A stretch of 64,000 nucleotides of DNA from Gibbula magus (taxonomy: Eukaryota; Mollusca; Gastropoda; Trochida; Trochidae): assembly GCA_936450465.1 (NCBI GenBank), contig OW388293.1, forward strand, positions 30,323,860 to 30,387,859, given 5' to 3'. Each line of letters opens with the position of its first letter. The first letter of the stretch is position 1. Shown here piece after piece: positions 47,883-58,700 of this stretch. A program made the translations under genes and the position numbers. The notes under the pieces are model-generated. The model was not told the DNA's origin. It was given only the letters and a program-made list of their open reading frames with translations, and searched no databases.

Positions 47883-47946
47883 TGGATTCGTAAAAAAATA
47901 ATCAACGAGCCCCGAAGGGGCGAGTTGATTATTTTTAACGAATCCA
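47883..47946. repeat. 64-bp near-perfect palindrome
   Basis: TGGATTCGT, then AATAATCAAC and GAGCCCC, face GGGGCGAGTTGATTATT and ACGAATCCA around a short AA centre, with two mismatches in about 30 base pairs. It would form a very stable cruciform or hairpin RNA. Function unknown; it could be one end of a foldback repeat. Confidence 0.93.
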
Positions 47947-48227
47947 CTGCATATGTGATTATTTTACATTTGAAATATTAAATTTCAATTCTGGGACACC
48001 AAAATCAATTATTTTGCAAATTTCGGTGCTCATTCATCGGATATGGTACAAGTAGCTGCGACCCTCATGAAATAGATTCTTCCACGCACGTGCAGCGCAA
48101 AACTTCACGCGAGGCGAAGTGATTGACAGCTAAAACTCTGGTTTACCATGCCTTCCGCGTGCGTTACAAGACTTGAATAGGACGCGGGATTCTTACTGAC
48201 AAACAATCCTAAGATTTCTAACAGCGT

Positions 48228-48300
48228 CTTGTGGCCTAATGGTTAGGAGCGCTGACTACCAAGCGAAGGGTTGCATGTTCGAATCCAGGTTCATCATCAC
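48228..48300 (+). repeat. tRNA-like sequence, probably SINE head
   Basis: TGGCCTAATGGTTAGGAG fits a polymerase III A box and TGTTCGAATCC a B box, at tRNA spacing. The T arm and acceptor stem do not pair properly, so I do not call a functional tRNA gene. Confidence 0.6.
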
Positions 48301-48639
48301 AAAAATTAATTAGTGTAGTTGAGAGATATTTTAAGATCCTATTCAGATACACCAAGACAAAATACATCAGTCTCGAAAAGTGTAATCGATTAGCTACTAC
48401 TGAAAATGTCTAAACCTAACACCCCTCCTGACTGGGACAGTCAATGACCAGTAGATTCCTAAATAATAATCAACTGATAACACAATAGAGTGACGTCATG
48501 ACCATGGATTAAGCAGCCAAGAAGCTCCGTCACTGCTGTCATTGGGGGTTATGTGATGCCGTCGACAGCTTTCGAAGCATTGCACAAATATATATGTATA
48601 AAATTCTCGTTACGACGATAAGCTTGAATCTTATTAGGA

Positions 48640-48850
48640 TAAGCTTGAATCTTGTTTTAGGTTGTGGGTGACGACAGGGTAGTGGCATTTCATAATGTTC
48701 GTCGGCGCCTTGACAAAATCTGAATGTCGCAATTTTCATAGAATTCGCATCATAGTAGAGCAACACATTTTCACTATCAGTTTCAATAAATCTTGCTAAG
48801 TCACTTGATAGATTAAGATGCTCAAATTGTCCTTCCCTGATGATCATCCC
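48640..48850 (-). mobile_element. Possible BEL/Pao retroelement pol fragment
   Basis: The minus-strand frame ending near 48650 includes CQGADEHYEMPLPCRHPQP. The pattern GHYEMPLP-x-R is a recurrent motif ahead of the reverse transcriptase in BEL/Pao polyproteins (from memory). Upstream and downstream domains are not visible, so this is a short relic at best. Confidence 0.4.
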
Positions 48851-50565
48851 TCCAGATTTCCCTTTGACAACGCAGTTAGGAGACAGTTCCCCCGGTACCC
48901 TATCAATATACGTTTTGTCAAAAACAAATTAACATAACTGTGCAAAATGAGTACTTTTCATGCACTAAATGTTATAGACATTCAATCCCTTTGAACCAAA
49001 TATATTACATTTTCATCCTGAAAAGAATGATTTTTTTATTTCACCATTTCTCAATACAACAAAATGTTATGGAAATAATATCTACATCACGAGAAGGTTG
49101 ATATGTGATTCGGAAATATTAACTTTTTTCAGGTTTTACCTACTTTCTCACGCTCGTTTGTCGTGTGGATGTCAAAGAGCCAACAGTCAATATATCAAAT
49201 ATTCGTGGTCTGCATATTCGTTTCACAGCAGTAATCATTTTAGTACCTAATCCTTCATGAAGCAAAGCGTCTAAAATATACTTAACAAATAATTCCTTGT
49301 TTTCCTAAGTGAAATCTGTCATTATTATGTTTGAATAATTAATTTCGTGAAAGCTGTTTATGATGAAACACATATAAAATTCCCGCACCTTATTCATCTC
49401 ACAAAGAATCACTTTCAAGTTCACGCGGCTCTGGCAACATGTTGAGTGAAGAATAATATATTGACAACCAATGCAGCTACTACAGTCGACTGAAATAAAA
49501 ACAATAAAACGGTCCATTTCTTGAATCTTCATCTCTTCACACAATATGATTGTTGTATTGAAATAAAGTATTATGAACATCTGAAACGTACGATATAGCG
49601 TGTAAGGTATATATAATTGATTGCCATCGTCCGTTCGCCGTTCGTAAACATTTACAATTTCGACATTTCTTCCAGAACCGCTGCAACCAAAACCAGCTAG
49701 CTACTTTACCCGCACCATTCACTGTACCCCAGGCTTCACATTCTTGTAGAGACAACGTTGGCCAAACAGATAAGATGAGATTGAAAAATGAGTATACAAT
49801 AATTTAAAAACACCTGTGAATGATAATCTTAAATTGAATCCAATCAAATCCATTAGATAGCAACCTTTTTAAGGCACTGCGCATGTTTAAGTAAACAAAA
49901 ATACTCTTAACTGATTAAAATCTAAATAACAATCATTGATTTCCAAATTAAACGGGAAAACATATTTATGTTCTAAACAAAAGTCTCTTCACCCCCAAAC
50001 ACTCTTCATAATGGAGAGAGAAAAAATTAGAACCTTTTTACGATTTATCTTCTATAGTTGATTTATTTATCATCATAGTTACATTATTCATCTTCATGGT
50101 TGACGACTTGCATATACAATGCTTTTGGGATGTAATAAATCGTCACCACACATTATTTCGATATTAGTTCCAATAGTCGACTGAGACATGGAGTGGAGCG
50201 ATCTGCAGAGTGAAGCTAGCTAGAAGACGCTGGAACCAGTGGTTGAAATACAGGTGTGGAAAGAAGACCTGAAATCAGTGGTCAGTTATACTCACTCACA
50301 CATATCCTTGGGGTCTCGGTAGGTGTATGGATAGACACGTTGTAATAATACTTCGACTCGGTGTCATCTGATCGGGGGTTCAATTTGATTTAAATGGTCT
50401 TTCACTACACTTGGAACGCTTGCCAAATATGACGAACTGGTTATTTATGCTGATTTATTGACAAAGTATTTTGTTTCAATACGATTCTATATCAATTTTA
50501 TCTTACAATCCTCACATCTGTTTTGGGGGTTTTGCTTATCATTTTAACTCTATGACCATTACATC
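48851..50565. other. Intergenic, no gene seen
   Basis: At about 49618-49690 a fragment (CGTTCGTAAAC to CCAGAACCGCTG) resembles the middle of repeat R1. No exon recognised. Confidence 0.4.
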
Positions 50566-50735
50566 GGGTATGTAGCTCAGGTGGTAGAGTGGTCGCTTAA
50601 CATCCGGGTTCAATTCCCGCACAGGCCACACTAAGATACGTTAAAGATGGGAGTTGTTGCTTCCTTGCTTGACAGCATTACAGGTACAGAACGACACTTT
50701 AACTGGCGCTGCACTGTAGTCCCCTTTTTTTCCAT
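50566..50735 (+). mobile_element. tRNA-derived SINE, family S1, copy 1
   Basis: The tRNA-like head has GTAGCTCAGGTGGTAGAG (A box) and GGGTTCAATTCCC (B box), with the anticodon arm deleted. The body contains TTGCTTCCTTGCTTGACAGC and AACTGGCGCTGCACTG. The same body is found at 62390-62465 behind a different head. The length of about 170 bp and structure fit a SINE. Confidence 0.8.
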
Positions 50736-50744
50736 TCACATTTG

Positions 50745-51550
50745 GATCTTATCACCACACCTTCATCTATCTTTTTTAATTTAAGATTAGCATCATTTAT
50801 ATCATTTAAGATTAACTGCTTTTCAACAGTGTTTTTGGCCTCGTCATGGTTTTTGTTTAAATCCTTGAGTGTTCCTTTTCATATTTTTCCCGCTCTCGTT
50901 TGCGTTCCGTTGAATATTCAATTGTAAAACCTCTTATGACGATATAAGTAAGGTTTAAAAAAACAGTTGATCATTAATTTCCAACAACTCGTTTCCTTTA
51001 TTATCTGACTCTATTTTTGTGTGGTATTTATTATATTCTTAACTTCTTCAACATTTTTATCATACAGTAATGAGTTGATAAATTTCCAAAAACCTTTTCC
51101 TCTTTCAACATCCTTTAGTTTCTAACCCAGGTTATTGAGTGATCTGATTTGTTAGCAGTTAAAATGAATGTGGTTTCAATAGATGATTCTACATGTAGGT
51201 ATCTTGATGTAAGGCCCGGATTTAAATAGCGCCATTGATCGATAACATTGTATTCTTCGATAAATGAAATTAAAACCTCTCTTGCTTTGGGGTCATTTAT
51301 GTTTTTGTATAGGTTCCAGTCTCCACAAATAGGAAAGTGATCAGAATCGAATTCTGTTATAATTTTGAAAACATTTTCATAAAAAAGGGCTGTCTGTAGG
51401 TCCATACAAAGTTATCAAGGTAAGGGTTTTCTCACAAATTTCAATTTTAAGAGCAACGTAGTTTCCATTAGTTTCATCTTGTTCTTTATCTATCATTTTA
51501 AAATAAATTTTCTCGTTTTCTCGAGTATAGCCATGCCCAGAGCGTTGCTT
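50745..51550 (-). mobile_element. LINE endonuclease-region fragment (decayed)
   Basis: On the minus strand, 51115-51405 encodes FDSDHFPICGDWNLYKNIND and PKAREVLISFIEEYNVIDQW, the core of the APE-type endonuclease (GDWN) of LINE ORF2. Upstream frames give GHGYTRENEKIYFKM-like sequence. Downstream frames (51114 to about 50750) give DVERGKGFWKFINSLLYDK, typical of the linker between endonuclease and reverse transcriptase. Stops and shifts show decay. Confidence 0.8.
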
Positions 51551-51772
51551 TTATAACAGCTGAAGAAACATTTTGACGAGCCCCATTCAATTTGGATATA
51601 TTTTGCATGATTCGATGTAAAATAAGTGTCTCGTAAACAATTTTTCTTGTTATTGAGTCATTGGCACTTTGATGTGATCATATTCAAATTACCTATCCTG
51701 CTTAGATTTTACATTAAATGTGTATTTTTTAGACCCTGTCAGGTAAAAGAAGATAATGTATGTACATGTACC

Positions 51773-51867
51773 CACAGGTTAAGTTTAGCGAAAATATCGT
51801 TCGCACATAGGGAAAACTGGTCGTTCATCTCTGTTGCGCAACATATTTGCGCTAAACTTCACCTGTG
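51773..51867. mobile_element. Short palindromic element, family P1, copy 1
   Basis: A 95-bp palindromic segment from CACAGGTTAAGTTTAGCG to CGCTAAACTTCACCTGTG. The central block ATAGGGAAAACTGGTCGTTC and CATCTCTGTTGCG are identical to the element at 56306-56434, which is complete on both arms. It is therefore an internally deleted copy. Confidence 0.85.
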
Positions 51868-52635
51868 ATGTTCCATTGGCAAAGTGGAAAGGCAAATCAG
51901 TAACAGAATGAAAGAAAGATACAGAGAAGTGTGTTTTGAGGCGTATACATGTATGTTGTGCGTGGAAAAGCGTGCCGTGTATTTGAGATGAGTTTCATTG
52001 CAATAATTTGTCATTTCCGAAGAGAGCGGTTTCGGAATATCAATTTTGAAAGGTACGTAATCTATTTTTATTATAGGGTATTATAAAGATATTTCCTTTG
52101 TTAACACTTACTTATACATCAAATTTGTCATACTTATTTTGATAAAGTGTGTGTATATATACACACACCGTTTTATATATATTAATATACAAATACAATG
52201 TAAATTATAGAAATGGAACAACAGGCGTATAATCATATAACTTACATGCCTTTAGTATGTATTTAAACATATTATATTTGTATAACAATATATGAATCTG
52301 CAAAGAAACATTATTAATATTATTACCATATTTGGTGAATTAACCGATTGGCCTTTCCTTGGGAAAGGTAGTTTTCAAATCTAAAATGAATGTTAAATAT
52401 AATAATATGATATGGCGTTAGTGCTTTCATATTCAATGTTCAATGTTGTCATAACAAAGAGACACATTTGTCAGTTATTTTTACAAAAGTAACACAAGTG
52501 GTTTAGATATACATGCACATAACCAATCAAACGTGAAATTACAAAGAACATACAGTCCACCCATTATGGTATAGGGCGCATATATATTTTCTGGCTCACC
52601 AATGAATGCATTAATAGATATACACACATTCAGGC
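51868..52635. other. Intergenic, no gene seen
   Basis: Strongly AT-rich, with a TATATACACACAC patch near 52155. No gene or element recognised. Confidence 0.5.
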
Positions 52636-52790
52636 ATGTACACACACATACACATGTTCATGTTTACATTCACACACACACACACACACACATACATACA
52701 GACAAACAGACATACCTACATACATACATACATACATACATACATACAGACAGACAGACATACATACATACATACAGACAGACAGTTATG
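52636..52790. repeat. Compound microsatellite (CA)n, (CATA)n, (CAGA)n
   Basis: CACACA runs are followed by ACATACAT and CAGACAGA tracts. Reading frames through it are artefacts. Confidence 0.96.
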
Positions 52791-53140
52791 TCGGTCCGTC
52801 CGTTGTATTTGCCAATACACCGGACCTCGGACCGGTAACTGGGCCAATACTCATCTTTCATTATTAATTTCTCTTCAATAAATGATCAAATCCTGCTTTA
52901 TTCTCTATTATCTTCAGTGGTTTGCGGAACACATGATATATGTAAAACAAATAAACAGACCAAGCAAAGTACACAGCACAACACAGATCGATATCATCCA
53001 ATCCAAGGGCATTGAGCAATTGTTTACACTTCTCTTTCCCTGCTATCAGCTGACCAATCACAGAGAGTAAGCGAGAGGCGGACAACTTCCGGGGATTGGG
53101 CACGAGATATGCACCTATATATGCTCACACTAGTGCACAG

Positions 53141-53141
<1 letters not shown>

Positions 53142-53187
<46 letters not shown>
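53142..53187. repeat. (AT)n microsatellite
   Basis: About 22 consecutive AT dinucleotides. Confidence 0.98.
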
Positions 53188-53189
<2 letters not shown>

Positions 53190-53190
<1 letters not shown>

Positions 53191-53290
53191 AAGAGTAAAT
53201 ATTAGATGGGTTTGACTGGATCAATCTTCTTTAATACGATGAGCTCATTTCGACCAGTATATCGGTCTTTTCAAGTATGTGTAGACAAGT
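53190..53290 (-). mobile_element. Possible Penelope-like or related repeat end
   Basis: On the minus strand GAAAAGACCGATATACTGG followed by TCGAAATGAGCTC resembles the GACCGATA-TGGTCGAAA ends I associate with Penelope-like elements. Only this short piece is present, next to the AT microsatellite. Tentative. Confidence 0.3.
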
Positions 53291-53344
53291 GGAAGATCGC
53301 ATATATATATATACACATGAACAAGAACAATAAATAATTACAAC

Positions 53345-54510
53345 ATATTTCAGTGTGTTCAAGTAGATAATGAACTATCGGCAGACAAACAACTTCAATA
53401 TGGAGTCCCATAGGGATCTGTGCTGGGCCCTTTATTCTTCGTCATCTACACTCGCTCTCTTGGATCCCTGATATCGGATCAAGAATTGTTACGGCATTTC
53501 TATGCGGATGATTCCCACCTGATGGACAGTTTTGACATTCTACCATCGAGTCAATCACAAGCCAAAGTCAAAATGGAAACATGTCTCGGTTCTATCAAAT
53601 CCTGGATGACAGAAAATAAAGTAAAACTTAACGACGAGAAAACAGAAATTGTTCTTTTTAGCCCCAATCTCAGACTTAAAAAGTGTCTAGTTGATAGTCT
53701 GTACATTGGAGATGCTGAAGTATGTGTCTCCTCAAGTGCTAAAAATCTTGGCGGCTATCTTGATTCAGGACTTACAATGGAATCCCATATTAACAATCTT
53801 TGCAGGATCTGTCACTTCCATCTAAAAAACACTGGCAACATAAGACACTTAATTAATCAAGATTCTGCAGCTCTCTTAGTTAGATCACTGGTATTTTCAC
53901 GAATTGAGTATTGCAATAGCCTTCTCTTTGGAGTATCTCGTCAACAGACTGACCGACTTCAAAAAATCCAAAATCATGCAGCACGAATTGTAACTCGAAG
54001 CCCTAAATCATGTCACATTTCTCCAATTTTAAAATCACTGCACTGGCTTCGAATTCAAGAAAGGATTGATTCCAAGGTTCTTTCTCTGACATTTCAATCC
54101 ATTCACAAACATTCTCCTCTGCATCTCCAGGACTTCTCCAGTCACACCATATGCTCCTTCTCGCTCTCTTTGTTCTTCCACACAACTGCTTCTACAGGTT
54201 CCTCGTTATAATGTGAAATCCTTTGGTGCCCGATCCTTCAGATTCAATGCTGCTTCTCCATGGAATCCACTGCCTCATGAACTCAAATGTGCTTCATCTC
54301 TTACTGTTCTCAAGTCCAACCTTAAAACACATTTTTTTCAACGCTTTTATTAACCTTGTATATTAATCTCTTGCTGTGTGTATATATGTTAATGCTTACC
54401 TTATTCTATTGTATATTATGCGCATTGAGCATGGGCCTTGTTTGTGGAATTCTGCGCTTTATAAGTACTATTATCATTATTATTACAATGTATTATTATT
54501 AACTGATACA
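53345..54510 (+). mobile_element. LINE/L2-like (CR1 group) 3' fragment with reverse transcriptase
   Basis: It begins within the reverse transcriptase (YGVP-stop-GSVLGPLFF; the stop replaces the usual Gln). The long open part 53420-54211 contains the catalytic motif FYADDSHL, then SWMTENKVKLNDEKTE and RIEYCNSLLFG, the order seen in L2/CR1-like LINEs. A frameshift near 54190 is followed by SFGARSFRFNAASPWNPLP and LKSNLKTHFFQRFY, the normal C-terminus. The tail GCGCTTTATAAGTACTATT and an ATT-rich run (to about 54500) are the typical 3' end. The 5' end and endonuclease are missing, as expected from target-primed truncation. Confidence 0.9.
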
Positions 54511-55264
54511 GATAAATTACTTCTATGATAGTAGTCTTTTAAGAAACTAATACGTAATTGGTATATATGTTGTGGATTTCCCTTTATAACATCTGTCTGC
54601 GGGTGACAAATACATTTGAAAACTCTGTGATTTGAATAATGTCTTCGCGATCTATAAATGTACTGCTCATATTTTAATCACACATGAGTAAGAGATTTAT
54701 TTCTGATCTATTTCAATTTGACAGTATTCCATCATTTGGGAACGTTCATATAATATGAATATGTATATGTGCTGTGAATGGAATTTAATCGGCATCCGAT
54801 TGTAAACCTGTCACATGATGCAACAGTGTTTGTGTATCAATGTAGATGACGAGTTACCAGTTACCGTCCTTGTATTAAAATTAATATCCAAATGTATTTT
54901 CTAGGATTTGCAAGCGCTTCTCAAGAAGATAATCGTCATCAGTGTGGTCTATGTTCCATACTTTAAATATGAATCGGTGACCTTATTTACTACTAAATGA
55001 ATTATTATCAATAAATGACAACAACATATTTGTGTCAGCTAAAGTAGATTTTTAATGTCTCTAATGAGGATATATCTCGTCAGGAGATACACAGAAGTTC
55101 ATACATGAGAGTATGATTCTTAGTATTATATATATGTTCAATCACACATGGGGTGCTGAATTTACTATTTCAAAGGGAATTTTGGACATAATATGTGGTA
55201 TTTAATGTAAAACGTTATGAAATATGTAAATTATGTTAGTAAAAGATGTTGTCTTCATAACTTA
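54511..55264. other. Intergenic, no gene seen
   Basis: AT-rich, without recognisable features. Confidence 0.5.
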
Positions 55265-55440
55265 CCATAAAATACCTGGCGTTGTTGTACCTTTAGTTAA
55301 ATTACCCTGCGTTGCTGTACCTTTAGTTAACATACCTGGCGTTGTTGTACCTTTAGTTAAAATACCTGGCGTTGTTGTACCTTTAGTTAAAATACCTGGC
55401 ATTGTTGTACCTTTAGTTAAAATACCTGGAAAACCAACAG
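55265..55440 (+). repeat. Minisatellite, 30-bp unit, five to six copies
   Basis: AATACCTGGCGTTGTTGTAC recurs at 55271, 55301, 55331, 55361, 55391 and 55421 with a 30-bp period. Being a multiple of three, it keeps one frame open with the decapeptide KIPGVVVPLV repeated, but there is no other evidence of a gene. Confidence 0.95.
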
Positions 55441-55656
55441 TTTAAAGGAAACCAACAGAATAACTGAAACGTAGAAAACATATCAGAAACGACATGCGTT
55501 ATGATGATGAATTGTATATCACGCATGGATGCTCATCTCATCACTGATCCATAACAACACCGAGGGACACAGTAGATACATACAACGTATTCCGTTCTCT
55601 ATATAATTGAGTATTTTGTTATCACAATATCCAAGGATCTAGCTGCAAGCGAATAT

Positions 55657-55692
55657 ATAACTATATATCTATCTATCTATCTATCTATCTGC
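55657..55692. repeat. (CTAT)n microsatellite
   Basis: About seven CTAT units lie immediately before a T-rich CAG acceptor-like site (55701-55704). Confidence 0.9.
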
Positions 55693-55761
55693 TATCTTTT
55701 TCAGTTGGAAGAAAACTCAAGCTTCGGGTGTTCTACACTGATACTGACGAACGAAAACAAT

Positions 55762-58700
55762 ATGGCCGATAACAATGGTAGGTATGTAACTACAAGTCCA
55801 TGAAAGTCACTTTATCGTATTTTCATAATTAAGTAAGATTTTAATTACCGTCGGCCTACATTATGAAATAAGCATCAGGTATGGAGCAAAATAATGTCCT
55901 ATCTGTCAACCATGGATTTTTAGAGGAAACATCTTTGGAGAATGTAACTCATTGTCAGCTCTTAGCTGTTTCTATTAACTGTCAGACAGCGAGTATCCTG
56001 AATTGATAAGCGTACGGTCCTTTATAAGGAATACGGTATCTTCAGGTATTTCGTGTCTATCCATTATCTCTTCAAGTATCCTTGTCCTTTTGTTCAAGTA
56101 TCTCACACTCTTTAAAAAATTCTTCTTGTCCATTCAAAGCAAAAAGTTGCCCAATTTAATAATAAAATAGAATAAGTAAAATTAAAAAATGCCGAGTAAA
56201 AAAAAACAATTTTAGGCAACTGTCCAGAAAGCATTTTAAGTAACATCCATTTTGAATGGAACATGGAGTTTAATTGAAATGTTGAATCAGAATGCGTTTG
56301 TTAACCACAGGTCAAGTTTAGAGCAATATGTTCCGCAACAGAGATGAACGTTATGCAGTTTTCCCTATGTGTGATAGGGAAAACTGGTCGTTCATCTCTG
56401 TTGCGGAACATATTTGCGCTAAACTTGGCCTGTGATTTATCTCATCTATCCTCTTTTATGATTTAAAAAAGTGTCCAGTCAGCACAATTTTCTGTCTCGC
56501 TCCTGCTATGAGAAAATCATTTACGGAGGTCTTGATTTCGCCTTTCACTGTAACCATGGAACCGCGACACCCCCGACACAGACGAAGACCCAGACACCAA
56601 AACATGTTGTCGTGGTTGGCGCTGGGCTGGCTGGTCTGTGTGCAGCGTATGAACTCTCTCAGGCAGGACACGAGGTGAGTACAACTGTCTACAGCGTATT
56701 AACTCTCTCAGACAGGACACGAGGTGGGTACAACTGTCTGCAGCGTATGAACTCTCTCAGACTGGACACGAAAAGTGTATAGCAGTGTGAAGAAAATTTA
56801 ATTTTCTATGTTTAGAGTTTATTTCTATCCCACACCAAGCGTTGGGTGTTTTGAGATCCATAAAGAGGCAGGATACCTTTTTATTTGCACACCCTTACAC
56901 TGACATATTTCGGGAACACTATTTGAAGAATAGGGAGAAAGGTTGTCGACCTTTAACTTAAGCGTAGTTATGACTTACCAGCTTCCCTGGATCAGCTGCC
57001 AAATCAAAGGGGCACCGACAACTGGATGGGTTTGTAAAGCACAGTCATGTTCTGATGATGTCACAAAACTCGTTAGACAAGCAATGCTTTGCGCAAATCC
57101 CTTCTGAATGACATGCGTACATCTCTTCTTAGAGTTATTTGATTATGATAATTTAAATCGATCCTAGCACAAATTATTTCAAAAGAGCGAAAATCACATA
57201 TTTCATAATCCTATCATTGTGCCGCTTCGCGCCGAGGCAAACGAAATGATCGTTGTTTGGGGGCTATTTTTGCTGCATTTTTGGGCTGACGGTTTAACGT
57301 GTACATTTATTTATCTGTTTTGAAGTCCAGTGTTTCTTTTGCCGCCGAGTGTACTTACTGGATACGTCTGTTTTCAGGTGACACTACTGGAGCGTCAGGC
57401 ACGAGTCGGAGGTCGAGTGAAAACTATACACAGCCCACTGACTGATGGTCTGCATGCAGAAGGTGATACATGTGTTATCATGATTTTGTATAGCTACAAA
57501 GCTTGATATCAAACGTTTAACTTCGATTGTAATGTAGTGCAAACTTTGGAAACACTATCTAGGCAGTTTGGGCCTGTCAGAGTCTCAACTATGGTAAACG
57601 TTCCTTTACAAGTTATAGATTTCTTGTAAATAAATGTCGGCACAAAATACAATTGAATTGTTTTTATATTTCTGCAATGTGATACCGGTATGTAACATGT
57701 TAAAAGGTTCATTCATTCTCAATTGGTGTTGACGTTCATATGAAATGAGGACACTTTATTGCAGTGTTAGCAGGTTTCAGTTGTTTATTATTGACAGTTG
57801 GTCCAATGCGTATACCCGACAATCACTTCCTCGACCATTACTATTTGAATCTATTCAACGTGAAAACTGAGACGTTTATTGAAAAGAACGACGGAGCCTT
57901 TTATTGGTTTTTTGGAGAGAGAGTGCAGATGTCGGGTAAGTTCTGTTGGCTTGGTTAAACTTTGAAATATTTAGTGAGTGATTGGTGTAGTATTAGTGAT
58001 AAAATAATCTGATGAATGCATGTTTCGTGATGCCATACATGGATTAAGATGAAGAATGCATTCGGAGTAGTGGATTCGTTAAACAGAATCAGAGTGATGA
58101 AGCCTTGATTCGAGTCCAAGCACAGTTACACAGTAACAATACTGAGTCGTTGATGTACATAGAACATCAAATAAGGGTTAAATGCAATATAGAACAATGT
58201 TTAAATGCTTTAATGTAGTATAAAACAATGCGTCTATGTAGCACAATGCTTCCACAATGCTTTCACTGCTGGTGGAAAACACACACTTAAATGTACTTTT
58301 GCTTGAACTGAGGGCAATCAAGAATTAAAAAGGATGGACACAAAATTGCAGCATTTCAAAGAATTGTTAGTTTTGGTATTATGTTGAAGATGAATGTGTC
58401 CGATCTAATTAAGGTATAAGATAGCAAGTAACCCCCTTGTGGCACCAGCTGTTAAAACACATTACCCCGATAAAGTACAATCTGTATTTGTATTGGCCAG
58501 CCTGTGTTTATTGTTAAAGGTATACCTGTAATGATATAGAATACATCTAGAAAAAATAAACTAGAGAAAGATAAACTTGAACATTCAAAAGAGAAAGGTA
58601 TCCTTATTACACTATTATTTATATATATACTTTATATACACTATCATAAACTTATTACACATTACACTACCGAGCAAACGAAATGATACCAATAAAAGTA

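Noticed and set aside
48228..48300. Functional tRNA gene
   Set aside because: A and B boxes are present, but the T arm and acceptor stem do not pair; more likely a SINE head.
52602..52881. His/Thr-rich frames on both strands
   Set aside because: They are translations of the CA/CATA/CAGA microsatellite.
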